Shown here: piece after piece, positions 1 through 7,450 of the stretch | Position numbering within the stretch: position 1 is the first letter of the stretch | Layout: each line of letters starts with the position of its first letter | DNA from: Lentzea tibetensis | GTDB taxonomy: Bacteria; Actinomycetota; Actinomycetes; Mycobacteriales; Pseudonocardiaceae | Reading direction: 5' to 3' | Assembly (NCBI RefSeq): GCF_007845675.1 | Contig: NZ_VOBR01000011.1 | Span: 86,682 to 150,681 of the forward strand | DNA: 64,000 nucleotides | The notes under the pieces: model-generated | What the model was told of the DNA's origin: nothing | Seen by the model: the letters and a program-made list of their open reading frames with translations, nothing else | Database searches by the model: none | Made by a program: the position numbers and the translations under genes

Positions 1-63
1 GGGGTGGTGTTATCGGGGCGCTTGTGCACGCCCTTAGAAACCTCGACCCCTGACCTGCTGGGT

Positions 64-714
64 TCACGCCTGCTGGGCCGTGACGCGTTCGGGAGCAGGC
101 TGGACCGACGCGAGGCGCAGCCGGTGCTGCCGCAGCACATGAGCCAGCACCGGCGGCACGAGCGCCGGGTCGAGCCACGCCACCACCCGGCTGTACACGC
201 GGGCCACCTCGGCCCGCCGCTTCCACCACGGCGCGAGCAGCGCCATCTGCTGAGGCGGCCCGGCCGCCCCGGCCTCGGCACGGCCGCCGTACCAGGTGCG
301 CGTCAGATCCGCGGCGGCGAGCGCGGCCAGACGTGCGGGCGGGATGGTCAGCACCCCGGCGTGGGCGAGCCGGAGCTGGGTGAGCACGGCGTTGCTGTCG
401 GCGTGGAAGAGCTCGGTCGCCGCCTCCGCCGTGGCCGGCCCGCCGAGACCGCGGAAGTCGTCCCGGTGCGCCTCGAGCGTCATGCGCCGGGCCGAGCCGT
501 CGTCGAGCACGTCCATGCCCCACAACAGCAGGTGCAGCCGCAGCGAGCGGGACACCGGCCGGAAGCGCAGGTCGAGCGTGTCGGTGCCGCGGGAGAAGAA
601 CCAGCGGTCCACGCCGTCGGGCAGCGTTTCCAGCAGCCGGGGCAGGTGTTCGACGAGCAGTGCGTCGTGGCGGGACGGTGAGGCGTGCAGCGTGGCGGCG
701 AGCCAGGTGTTCAT
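64..714 (-). CDS. Stand-alone thiopeptide/lantibiotic dehydratase C-terminal-type protein
   Basis: The 216-residue product resembles the small C-terminal elimination domain of LanB/thiopeptide dehydratases (SpaB_C, 'thiopeptide-type bacteriocin biosynthesis' family). The family opening is visible at the N-terminus: WLAATLHA, then DRWFFSRG and LRFR, and in the middle GLGGPATAEAATELFHADS matches the usual GGxxxxxxAxxxFxxDS block. In split systems this domain eliminates the activated Ser/Thr side chain or helps cyclise the RiPP precursor. No large glutamylation domain is in the window; it may lie beyond the left edge. The gene starts with ATG and lies 16 bp downstream of the acetyltransferase gene, so it is probably the last gene here of a leftward operon. 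At 216 residues it is slightly short for the family. Confidence 0.7.
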   Translation of the reverse strand: MNTWLAATLHASPSRHDALLVEHLPRLLETLPDGVDRWFFSRGTDTLDLRFRPVSRSLRLHLLLWGMDVLDDGSARRMTLEAHRDDFRGLGGPATAEAATELFHADSNAVLTQLRLAHAGVLTIPPARLAALAAADLTRTWYGGRAEAGAAGPPQQMALLAPWWKRRAEVARVYSRVVAWLDPALVPPVLAHVLRQHRLRLASVQPAPERVTAQQA

Positions 715-730
715 GATGACTCCAGAGTCG

Positions 731-1180
731 TCAGGCGGCGATCGGTAGCAGGCCGTGGACCGTGCCCGCGTCGGCAGGGGAGAAGCGGGCCGTGCGGAAC
801 AGCCGCAGGATCCGGGTGTTCCCGGCGAGTGCGGTGAGCTCCAGTGCGGAGACGCCTTCGGCGGTGGCGTGGTCGTGCAGCGCGTTGGTGAGCAGCCTGC
901 CGATTCCCCTGCCCTGGAACGAGTCCTCGACGAGCAGGGCTATCTCGGCGAGTCCGTTGCCGTACAGGAGCAGCGAGCCGAAAGCGACGATGCCCACACC
1001 CCGTTCTCGGGCCACCACGGTGCGGCTGTCGGGGTCGGTGAACAGCGTCGCGACGTGGTCGGTCGCGGCGGTCGGGGACGTGCTGTGGAAGCGGGCGTGC
1101 CTGCTGCGCGGCGAGCAGCGCTCGACCATCGCGAGCAGTCCGGCGCGGTCGCGTGCGGTGAGGTCGGTGAGCATGAACAT
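731..1180 (-). CDS. GNAT-family N-acetyltransferase
   Basis: The 149-residue protein is a single GNAT domain. The acetyl-CoA pyrophosphate loop is the segment FQGRGIGRLL (motif A, Q/RxxGxG/A), preceded by the beta strand AEIALLVEDS and followed by a helix and LELTALAGNTRILRLFRTARF, the usual motif B region. It should transfer an acetyl group from acetyl-CoA to an amine; the substrate cannot be read from sequence. ATG is preceded by GGAG in a good position. It sits between a type II thioesterase gene and a dehydratase-like gene on the same strand, with gaps of 31 and 16 bp, so a role in tailoring or self-protection for a natural product is possible but inferred. Confidence 0.8.
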   Translation of the reverse strand: MFMLTDLTARDRAGLLAMVERCSPRSRHARFHSTSPTAATDHVATLFTDPDSRTVVARERGVGIVAFGSLLLYGNGLAEIALLVEDSFQGRGIGRLLTNALHDHATAEGVSALELTALAGNTRILRLFRTARFSPADAGTVHGLLPIAA

Positions 1181-1211
1181 GGTCTTCTCCTTGCTGTGCC
1201 AGCGGAATGGG

Positions 1212-1919
1212 CTAGGCCGCGAGAGTGAGGCGCGGGGACGCCCAGGCGAGGTCGGCGAGCAACGCCGAGGCGCTGCGGACCGTGTCGTTCACGAAGAAGT
1301 GGTCGCCGTCGAAGACGTGGAACCGCACGCTCCGGCCCGCGTAGTGCCGCCAGCCGCGGGTCAGCCACGGCGACGCGTACCAGTCGGACCTGCCCGCCCA
1401 GACGCTGATCGGGGCGTCGACCGTGCTGCCCTTGGGCAGCAGGTACGGCTCGCAGGTCGCGAGGTCGGCCCGGACGCGCGGCCGGAACCGGGACATGAAG
1501 TTCCTGTCGGCCAGCGCGAACGGCCGCATGCCGCCGAGCTGGCCGAGCATGGTGTCGAAGTCGTCGTCGGGCAGCTGGTGCAGGAGCACGGGTGGCGGTG
1601 TGGCGGGGGAGCGGCTGCCGGACAGGACCAGCAGCTCGGGTGGGACGGTGAGCCGTCGCGCCACCGCGAAGGCGAGCAGCGCGCCGTAGCTGTGACCGAA
1701 GAACGCGAACCGGCCGGGCGGCAGGCCGGCGGCGATCGCGTCGGCCGCGGTGTCGACGCACGCCGCCCGCGGTGGGCGCACGGTGACGACGTCGATGTCC
1801 GGTGGCAGCGCGTCGGCGAGCGGGGTGTATGCCGAGTCCGTCGCGCCGGACCACGGGAAGCAGAAGAGGCGCAGGCCGGCGTCCGTGCGCTGGCCGTGCC
1901 GCAGGAACTGGACCTTCAC
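1212..1919 (-). CDS. Type II thioesterase (alpha/beta hydrolase)
   Basis: The 235-residue protein has the layout of editing thioesterases associated with NRPS/PKS pathways: an N-terminal FCFPWSGATDSAY oxyanion-hole segment, the nucleophile elbow FFGHSYGALLA (GxSxG) near residue 75, and a C-terminal catalytic histidine in FDGDHFFV. Such enzymes release stalled or misprimed acyl groups from carrier proteins in the cytoplasm. Start is GTG (MKVQFLRHG). No carrier-protein megasynthase lies in the window, so it either belongs to a cluster beyond the left edge or acts in trans. It is separated by 126 bp from the upstream LuxR-type regulator gene, enough space for its own promoter. Confidence 0.85.
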   Translation of the reverse strand: MKVQFLRHGQRTDAGLRLFCFPWSGATDSAYTPLADALPPDIDVVTVRPPRAACVDTAADAIAAGLPPGRFAFFGHSYGALLAFAVARRLTVPPELLVLSGSRSPATPPPVLLHQLPDDDFDTMLGQLGGMRPFALADRNFMSRFRPRVRADLATCEPYLLPKGSTVDAPISVWAGRSDWYASPWLTRGWRHYAGRSVRFHVFDGDHFFVNDTVRSASALLADLAWASPRLTLAA

Positions 1920-2045
1920 GGCTGGTCCGTGACGTCAGCGCGCATGATGTCCTCGCTTCCGGTCGGGGATCTCGTGTGTGACGAGCGTCCCGCCGTGATC
2001 GGGTGCGGACATCGGGGTTAGCCGCAGGCGTTACGGCGTGCGGTG

Positions 2046-4340
2046 TTACGGGGTGTGCGTTGCGGCCCACGCCGCGACCTGCGCGCGGGACCGCAGGTCG
2101 AGCTTGGTGCGGATGTGGTCGAGGTGCGTCTCCACGGTGCGTTCGGAGATGCGCAGCCTGCCCGCGATCTGCCGGTTGGTCAGTCCCTCGACGAGCAGCG
2201 CAGCCACGCCCAGCTGCCGTCCGGTGAGCGCGCAGTCGGTGGTCTCGCGGTTCCCGGTGGGCCAGTCACCGCCCAGCGCGTACCGCAGTCCCTGGTCCAC
2301 CGGGACGTCTCTGCCGTCGGCGAGCAGCCCGTCGGCTCTGCGCTCGGGCAGCCGGTCCATCGCGTCGCGCAGTGCGTCCACCACGAGGTCGCGCCACCAC
2401 GGGTCGCCCGCGCCGGTGCGGACGGACGACGCGAAGCCCATGAGCCGCAGGCCGCGGTCGTAGTCGCCGACGCGCAACGCGCTGACGGCCAGTCCCTCGA
2501 GTGCGTACGGCTGGATCATCGAGGAGCTGTTCTCCAGCAGCCGCAACGACTCCGTGAAGTGCTCGGTGGCCGGTTCGTCGCGCAGCAGCGCCAGCACGCC
2601 GGTCGTGTGCAGCAGTGCCGCCTGCCGGGCCGGTTCGGCGTGCGCCCGGTACAACGGGCCCGCCTCGGTGATCGACTCCTGCGCGCCGCCGAGGTCGCCG
2701 ACGAGCAGCTGCGACCACGCGAGGTTGTTGAGGCACAGCGCGACGCACAGCGGCTCGCCGAGCGCGCGGACGTGCCGCAGGCACTCGGCGAAGCTCTCCC
2801 GCGCGGCGTGGTGGTCGCCGCACACCTGGCGGGCGAACGCCAGCGCCTGCAGCGCGCGGCTGTGCAACGGGGTGCTGCCGTGCGACGGGCCCAGCTCGAC
2901 GGCCTGCTGGGCGAGTCCGAGCGCGGCCTGCTCGTCGTCGTACCAGGCGGCGAGCCAGGACGCCTGCTCCAGCGCGTACGCGCGGTACGCGGGCACGCCT
3001 CCGGGGACGCGCAGGGCGGTGGCGAGCCGTTCGCAGCCGTCGGCGGCGATGCCGAGCCGCTGCCTGCACCGCACGAGCGCGCTGACCAGGAGCAGCTGGC
3101 GCTCGTCGTCGGTGTCGCTGAGGAAGTCCAAGCCCGCCAGCAGGTTCTGCAGCTCGACGGTGAGTCGTTCGAGAGCGTCGCCGCTCGTCGCGAACGTCTC
3201 GATGAGCGGGGTGGCGAGCGTGGTGAGCCAGTCGACGAGCCGTTCGATCGCGGCGGGGCGTTCGCCGGACTCGTCGAGCTTGCGCCGCGCGAAGTAGCGG
3301 ACGGTCTCGAGCTGCCGGAACCGGCCGGGCCGGTCGGGGATCGGCGCGATGACCGACTTGGACTCCAAAGTGGACATCAGCGGGACGGTGGCGCCGCCGA
3401 CCGCGGCGGCCAGGTCGAAGCCGAAGCCGCCGGGCAGCACGGAGAGCGCGCGGAACACCGCCTGCTCGGCCGGGTCGAGCAGCTCGTAGCTCCACTCGAT
3501 CGCGGCGAGCAGGTCCCGGTGCCGCGCGTCGATGCCGCGCGTGGTGGAGGCGAGCATCGCGAACCGGTCGTCGAGCCCGTCGACGATGTCCTTCAACGGC
3601 AGCACGCGCACCAGCTTCGCGGCCAGCTCGACGGCGAGCGGCATCCGGTCGAGCCGGGTGCAGATGAGCCCGACCGTCTCGTCGTCGGTCGCGTCGAAAC
3701 CGGGCGCGACGGCCTTGGCGCGTTCGACGAAGAGCTGCACGGCGTCGGCAGCGGGCAGCTCGCCGATCGGGAAGATCATCTCGCCGGGCAGGCGCAGCAT
3801 CTCCCTGCTCGTCGCGAGCACCCGCAGCCCGCCGCACCGGCGCAGCAGCCGGACGACCAGCTCGCCGCACGCCTCGACGAGGTGCTCGCAGTTGTCCAGC
3901 ACCAGCAGGAGGTCCTTGTCGCGCAGCTCGCTGACGAGTCCGTCCACCAGCTGCCTGCCGGGTTCCTCGCTCGCGCCGATCGCGGACGCGACGGCCTGGC
4001 CGACGAGCTCCGGCCGGTTCAGCTCGCCGAGGTCCACGAACCGCACGCCGTGGGCGAACCGGCGGCGCACCCGGCCGGCCAGCTCGGCCGCGATCCGCGT
4101 CTTCCCCGCGCCGGCCGGGCCGAGCAACGTGATGAGCCTGCTGTGCCGCAGCAACCGGGTGATCCCCGTCAGCTCGTCCTCCCGCCCGATGAACCCGTCG
4201 AGCGGGTGCGGTAAGTCGTTCGCGGATTCCGTTGGTGCGCAACGGCTGCGCTGCCGGTAGGCGCGCTGTCTGCACGCGTTGGAGCAATAGCGTGCAGCAC
4301 CGTTGTCCACTGTGTCGCCGCAGCTTTCGCACGCGGTCAT
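2046..4340 (-). CDS. LuxR-family STAND ATPase transcriptional regulator with N-terminal CxxC motif
   Basis: This 764-residue regulator has three visible parts. Residues 1-30 hold a C4-x2-C7-x11-C19-x3-C23 arrangement typical of a small zinc-binding knuckle. A STAND ATPase follows: FIGREDEL, Walker A GPAGAGKTR (about residue 77), Walker B LLLVLDNCEHL and ATSRE. After a helical TPR-like region the C-terminus is a LuxR helix-turn-helix (LTGRQLGVAALLVEGLTNRQIAGRLRIS given here in parts: LTGRQ, GLTNRQIAGRL, RTVETHLDHIRTKL). It probably activates transcription when ATP and an effector bind. ATG is preceded by GGAGGT. It is the first gene of the leftward group (thioesterase, GNAT, dehydratase-like), so it is a candidate pathway regulator. 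Confidence 0.85.
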   Translation of the reverse strand: MTACESCGDTVDNGAARYCSNACRQRAYRQRSRCAPTESANDLPHPLDGFIGREDELTGITRLLRHSRLITLLGPAGAGKTRIAAELAGRVRRRFAHGVRFVDLGELNRPELVGQAVASAIGASEEPGRQLVDGLVSELRDKDLLLVLDNCEHLVEACGELVVRLLRRCGGLRVLATSREMLRLPGEMIFPIGELPAADAVQLFVERAKAVAPGFDATDDETVGLICTRLDRMPLAVELAAKLVRVLPLKDIVDGLDDRFAMLASTTRGIDARHRDLLAAIEWSYELLDPAEQAVFRALSVLPGGFGFDLAAAVGGATVPLMSTLESKSVIAPIPDRPGRFRQLETVRYFARRKLDESGERPAAIERLVDWLTTLATPLIETFATSGDALERLTVELQNLLAGLDFLSDTDDERQLLLVSALVRCRQRLGIAADGCERLATALRVPGGVPAYRAYALEQASWLAAWYDDEQAALGLAQQAVELGPSHGSTPLHSRALQALAFARQVCGDHHAARESFAECLRHVRALGEPLCVALCLNNLAWSQLLVGDLGGAQESITEAGPLYRAHAEPARQAALLHTTGVLALLRDEPATEHFTESLRLLENSSSMIQPYALEGLAVSALRVGDYDRGLRLMGFASSVRTGAGDPWWRDLVVDALRDAMDRLPERRADGLLADGRDVPVDQGLRYALGGDWPTGNRETTDCALTGRQLGVAALLVEGLTNRQIAGRLRISERTVETHLDHIRTKLDLRSRAQVAAWAATHTP

Positions 4341-4434
4341 CGGCCGACCTCCCCGCCAAGAGGAACCTGGACACCGTCTCGGTCAACGTGACACAGCACA
4401 ACTTGTGTTTTCGCTACCTTTTGGATAATCGCGT

Positions 4435-5223
4435 TCAGGAACGCAGAAAACCCAGCACCTCCGAGGCGAAGAGCCGTGGTGCGGTGAGCATGGCGACGTG
4501 CCCCTGACCAGCCATTGTGGTCACACGGGCGTTCGGCAGCGCCTTCGCGAGCGCCTCCGTGGACACCGTCTCATCTGGCGGGCTGTCGCCGCCCGCGAGC
4601 AGCAGGGTCGGCGTGGTGAGCTCGGCGAACCGCGCCGCGTCGAACGAGTACCGGTCGTTCGCGCGCAGTTCGCGGACGACGGTGTGCGCGGCGGCGACCC
4701 GGCCCGGCCAGGACGGCAGTGAACGCGCGATCTCCTGTTGTTCCGACGGCATTTCGATGAGTTCGAACAGACCGGTCAGTATCTCGTCGCGACGGTTCTG
4801 CGCGAGCAGTTCCGCCATTCGATCGGTGAATCCACCGGGCTTCGGCACACCTATGCCAGGTTCGTACAACACCAACCTGCGGACTCCGTTGGTGAGCAGC
4901 GAGGCTTCGAGTGCGCAGATCGCGCCGTACGAGTGGCCGAGCAGGTCGACCTGACGGCCGGTGTCGCCGGCCACGGCGTCGACCACGGCCGCGATGTCGG
5001 CGGCCTCCTGTTCCAGTGCGTAGTCGGTGGTGTCGCCGCTGCCGCCGCGTCCCCGCCGGTCGACGGTGTGGACGGTGGCGTGCGGCTCCAGTAACGGGAG
5101 CACCGCGTGCCAGCGGGTGTGGTCGCCCGTCACGCCGTGCACGAGCACGAGCGCCGGGCCCCGTCCGGTGGTCCAGTAGGCGATGGGGGTGCCGTCCCGC
5201 GAGGCGGTTGTCGTCGCTGTCAT
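4435..5223 (-). CDS. Alpha/beta hydrolase
   Basis: The 262-residue protein carries the classical fold: oxyanion segment LVLVHGVTGDHTRW, nucleophile elbow LLGHSYGAI, the acid region in LLLAGGDSPPDE, and catalytic histidine in GQGHVAML. It resembles non-haem haloperoxidase-like or esterase-like hydrolases; the substrate is not identifiable. I place the start at the ATG read from 5223 because MTATTTASRDGTPIAYW is the usual beginning for the family; upstream in-frame sequence crosses the divergent TetR gene and looks non-coding. It is transcribed away from the TetR-peroxidase operon and shares its control region, so TetR may repress both sides. Confidence 0.85.
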   Translation of the reverse strand: MTATTTASRDGTPIAYWTTGRGPALVLVHGVTGDHTRWHAVLPLLEPHATVHTVDRRGRGGSGDTTDYALEQEAADIAAVVDAVAGDTGRQVDLLGHSYGAICALEASLLTNGVRRLVLYEPGIGVPKPGGFTDRMAELLAQNRRDEILTGLFELIEMPSEQQEIARSLPSWPGRVAAAHTVVRELRANDRYSFDAARFAELTTPTLLLAGGDSPPDETVSTEALAKALPNARVTTMAGQGHVAMLTAPRLFASEVLGFLRS

Positions 5224-5247
5224 GCCTCCATCGTGAGCCTGTTGGGT

Positions 5248-5257
5248 GACACGTGTC
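5248..5257. promoter_or_regulatory. 10-bp perfect palindrome between hydrolase and TetR genes
   Basis: GACACGTGTC reads the same on both strands. It lies 25 bp before the hydrolase start and just upstream of the -35-like TTGACT (5261-5266) that faces the TetR gene. It could be a second operator half or a site for another regulator; short palindromes of this kind also arise by chance. Confidence 0.35.
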
Positions 5258-5267
5258 TCGTTGACTT

Positions 5268-5285
5268 TTGTACTTATGAGTACAA
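5268..5285. promoter_or_regulatory. Candidate TetR operator overlapping the tetR promoter
   Basis: A perfect inverted repeat with 7-bp arms (TTGTACT, 4-bp spacer TATG, AGTACAA) sits in the divergent region. The right arm contains TACAAT (5281-5286), a good -10 element, with TTGACT at 5261-5266 as a -35 at a short 14-bp spacing. A transcript from this -10 would begin near the GTG at 5297, so the TetR mRNA may be leaderless. The position is right for autorepression and for control of the divergent hydrolase gene. Confidence 0.6.
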
Positions 5286-5296
5286 TCTTTGCGGTC

Positions 5297-5842
5297 GTGA
5301 CACGCGCACCGCACCTCCCACTCGCCCAGCGCCGGGAACTCGTCCTGGACGCGGCGCTGCGGGTGATGTCGCGGACGGACGGACCGCTGTCCGTCGACGC
5401 CGTCGCGGCCGAGGCCGGGGTGGCGAAAACCGTGCTGTACCGGTGCTTCGTGAACCGCGACGACATGGTCGCCGCACTGGAGCAGCGCGAGAGCCGCAGG
5501 CTGACCGACGAACTGGAGGCCGCGCTGCGGGCGGCCGACTCGCCCGACCGGGTTGAGGCCATGGGCCAGTTCCTCCAGACATACTTCACCGGTGTAACCA
5601 ACGCTCCCGACAGCTACCGGTTGATCTACGACCGCCCGTCGCCACGGGCTTCGCGCCTCCTCCAGGAGGCACGCGCCACCGTCGCGCGCCACCTCGCTCC
5701 GCTCTTCAACGGCGACGGCACGTCCGCCGCGCTGTTCGTCGGGGTGGTCGAGGCGGGTGCGCGTCTGGTTCTCGAAGGTGAGCGGCCGCACGAGCGCGCC
5801 GTCGCCCTTTTCGCCGCCCTGACCGAGGAAAGCAGCTCATGA
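5297..5842 (+). CDS. TetR/AcrR-family transcriptional regulator
   Basis: The N-terminal DNA-binding domain shows the TetR pattern: LAQRRELVLDAALRVM, then the helix-turn-helix VDAVAAEAGVAKTVLYRCF, and a helical ligand-binding C-terminal domain. I chose GTG 5297 (181 residues) because the alternative ATG at 5276 lies inside the palindromic operator and the -10 element is at 5281; the longer version would add MSTIFAV. The stop overlaps the next gene's ATG by four bases (ATGA), so translation is coupled to the peroxidase. It likely represses its own operon and perhaps the divergent hydrolase; the ligand is unknown. Confidence 0.8.
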   Translation: MTRAPHLPLAQRRELVLDAALRVMSRTDGPLSVDAVAAEAGVAKTVLYRCFVNRDDMVAALEQRESRRLTDELEAALRAADSPDRVEAMGQFLQTYFTGVTNAPDSYRLIYDRPSPRASRLLQEARATVARHLAPLFNGDGTSAALFVGVVEAGARLVLEGERPHERAVALFAALTEESSS

Positions 5843-6786
5843 CGTACGAAGTGACCGCGGACGGGATGACCGCAGAGCAGTCCATCGACCGCATCGAGGC
5901 GGCGGGCGAGCCCCGCCCGCAGGACCGCCGCCTGCACGCGCGCGGCGCCGTCTACGACGCGACGTTCGTGCCGTCCGGCCAGATCACGGGCATGACGACC
6001 GCCGCGCACCTGACCACCGAGACGCCCGTGGTGATCCGCTTCTCCAACGGCTCGCCCAAGTTCTCGTCCGACGACCGCGGCAAGGGCATCCGCGGCATGT
6101 CCGTGAAGTTCCTGTCCGCCGAGGGCAAGTCCGTGCACGACCTCGTCGCCGCGAACTTCCGCGCGTTCCCGAGCCGCGACCCCGAGGGCTTCATCGACCT
6201 CGTCGAGGCGCTGACCGGCCTGGCAGGCAAGTCGAAGCTGCAGGGCCTCGGCAAGCTCGGCGCGTTGCTGCTGAAGCACCCCGAGAGCCGCGCGGTGCTC
6301 AAGCAGTTCGCGTCGCGCAACGCACCCGCGAGCTTCGCGACGACCCGTTACGACGGCTTGCACGCGTTCTACCTGGTCGACGCCGAGGGCAACCGCAGGG
6401 CGTTCCGCTACCGCCTGCTGCCGCAGCTGGGCGAGATCGACCTCGACCCGAAGCGCGCGGCCACGCTAGACCGTTCGTTCCTGATCCCCGAGCTGGACGA
6501 GCGGCTTTCGTTCGGCCCGGTGACGTTCACGCTCGCGTTCCAGCTGGCCGAGCCTGGTGACCCGACCAACGACCCGTCCTCCGCGTGGCCGGAGCACCGG
6601 ACCCTGTTGCCAGCCGGGCAGTTCGTCATCACCGGCCGCAACGCCGACGAGGAGTCGTGGCAGCGCCAGGTGTTCGATCCGACGCGCCTCGGTCCCGGCG
6701 TCGAGGTGTCCGACGACCCGGTGCTCGGCTTCCGCCCGCACGCCTACGGGGTCTCGGCGTCGCGCCGGCTCTCCGCGTCTTCGTAG
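5839..6786 (+). CDS. Catalase-related haem peroxidase (SrpA-like)
   Basis: The 315-residue protein is a minimal catalase-fold enzyme of the catalase-related peroxidase family. Visible motifs are the distal histidine segment RRLHARGAVYDATF, the strand PVVIRFSNGSPKF, the family signature RGKGIRGMSVKF, and a C-terminal DPVLGFRPHAYGVS followed by SRR. Length fits the small, roughly 300-350-residue group, which use peroxides with an organic donor rather than acting as efficient catalases. It overlaps the TetR gene by four bases and is therefore probably induced when that repressor releases. Its 3' end overlaps the convergent acetyltransferase gene by 43 bp. Confidence 0.85.
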   Translation: MTYEVTADGMTAEQSIDRIEAAGEPRPQDRRLHARGAVYDATFVPSGQITGMTTAAHLTTETPVVIRFSNGSPKFSSDDRGKGIRGMSVKFLSAEGKSVHDLVAANFRAFPSRDPEGFIDLVEALTGLAGKSKLQGLGKLGALLLKHPESRAVLKQFASRNAPASFATTRYDGLHAFYLVDAEGNRRAFRYRLLPQLGEIDLDPKRAATLDRSFLIPELDERLSFGPVTFTLAFQLAEPGDPTNDPSSAWPEHRTLLPAGQFVITGRNADEESWQRQVFDPTRLGPGVEVSDDPVLGFRPHAYGVSASRRLSASS

Positions 6787-7295
6787 TCGTTTGCCAGCAA
6801 ACCGAACAGCAGATCGTCGGTCCACTCACCCTTGATCCACGTGTGCTCCCGGCGCAGGCCCTCCTGCTGGAACCCGAGCCGTTCCAGCAGGAGGGCCGAT
6901 CGCACGTTGCGGGCGTCGCACTCGGCTGAGACCCGGTGCAGGCCGCGCTCGGTGAAGAGGTGCTCCAGCACGCGCGCCACCGCTTCTGTGGCGTAGCCGT
7001 GCCCCTGGTGCTTGGTGGCCAGGGTGTAGCCGATCTCCGCCTGCATGCGGTTGTCGTGCAGGTTGATGCCGATGTCGCCGATCAGCTCGCCGTCCAGATC
7101 GATCGCGTACTGGTACCAGCCCGGTTGCATCGGGGCGGTCTGGTCGTCCACGAACCTGGTGGCTTCGGTGAACGACATCGGTGGGTCCCAGCCCTGGTAG
7201 CGGGCCACCTCCGGGTCTGATCGGTACTCGGCCAGCGCCCTCGCGTCGCCTCGGTGGAACGGGCGGAGCTTCAGGCGCCGGCTGGTGAGGATCAT
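6744..7295 (-). CDS. RimJ/RimL-type GNAT acetyltransferase
   Basis: The 183-residue protein is a GNAT of the ribosomal-protein/N-terminal acetyltransferase type. It opens with MILTSRRLKLRPFHRGDA, has the central strand IGDIGINLHD and IGYTLATKHQGHGYATEA (motif A, QGHGYA), then NVRSALLLERLGFQQEG, the usual asparagine-containing end of motif B. It may act on a protein N-terminus, an aminoglycoside or a small amine; the sequence does not decide. The 3' end runs 43 bp into the convergent peroxidase gene, and no terminator is visible there. Confidence 0.85.
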   Translation of the reverse strand: MILTSRRLKLRPFHRGDARALAEYRSDPEVARYQGWDPPMSFTEATRFVDDQTAPMQPGWYQYAIDLDGELIGDIGINLHDNRMQAEIGYTLATKHQGHGYATEAVARVLEHLFTERGLHRVSAECDARNVRSALLLERLGFQQEGLRREHTWIKGEWTDDLLFGLLANDYEDAESRRDAETP

Positions 7296-7417
7296 GCGGG
7301 CAGGCTAGTCGGGGTTGCTGCGGCTCGGTGTCCTTCGGGCCGCGTCGGACCGATTAATCTGCCGTGGGCTTTCGTGCTCGCTTGATCATTTTCTATTTTT
7401 CACTGAGTCGAGTTAAT

Positions 7418-7443
7418 TTGGCAGGTCCGTGCTGCGGTAATAT
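7418..7443 (+). promoter_or_regulatory. Candidate promoter of the HNH gene, probably leaderless
   Basis: In an AT-rich stretch, TAATAT (7438-7443) is a near-consensus -10 element with TTGGCA (7418-7423) upstream at a short 14-bp spacing. The expected start of transcription falls at or next to the ATG at 7451, and no Shine-Dalgarno sequence precedes that ATG, which suggests a leaderless mRNA. Confidence 0.45.
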
Positions 7444-7450
7444 TGTTGTC

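Noticed and set aside
762-2021. 419-codon plus-strand frame across the GNAT and thioesterase genes
   Set aside because: Low-complexity Arg/Ala/Val composition without motifs; both genes on the other strand are well supported.
2043-4214. Very long open frame (723 codons) on the plus strand opposite the LuxR-STAND gene
   Set aside because: It is rich in Arg/Val/Gln/Glu with no domain likeness, and is the expected antisense shadow of a high-GC gene; the minus strand has clear motifs.
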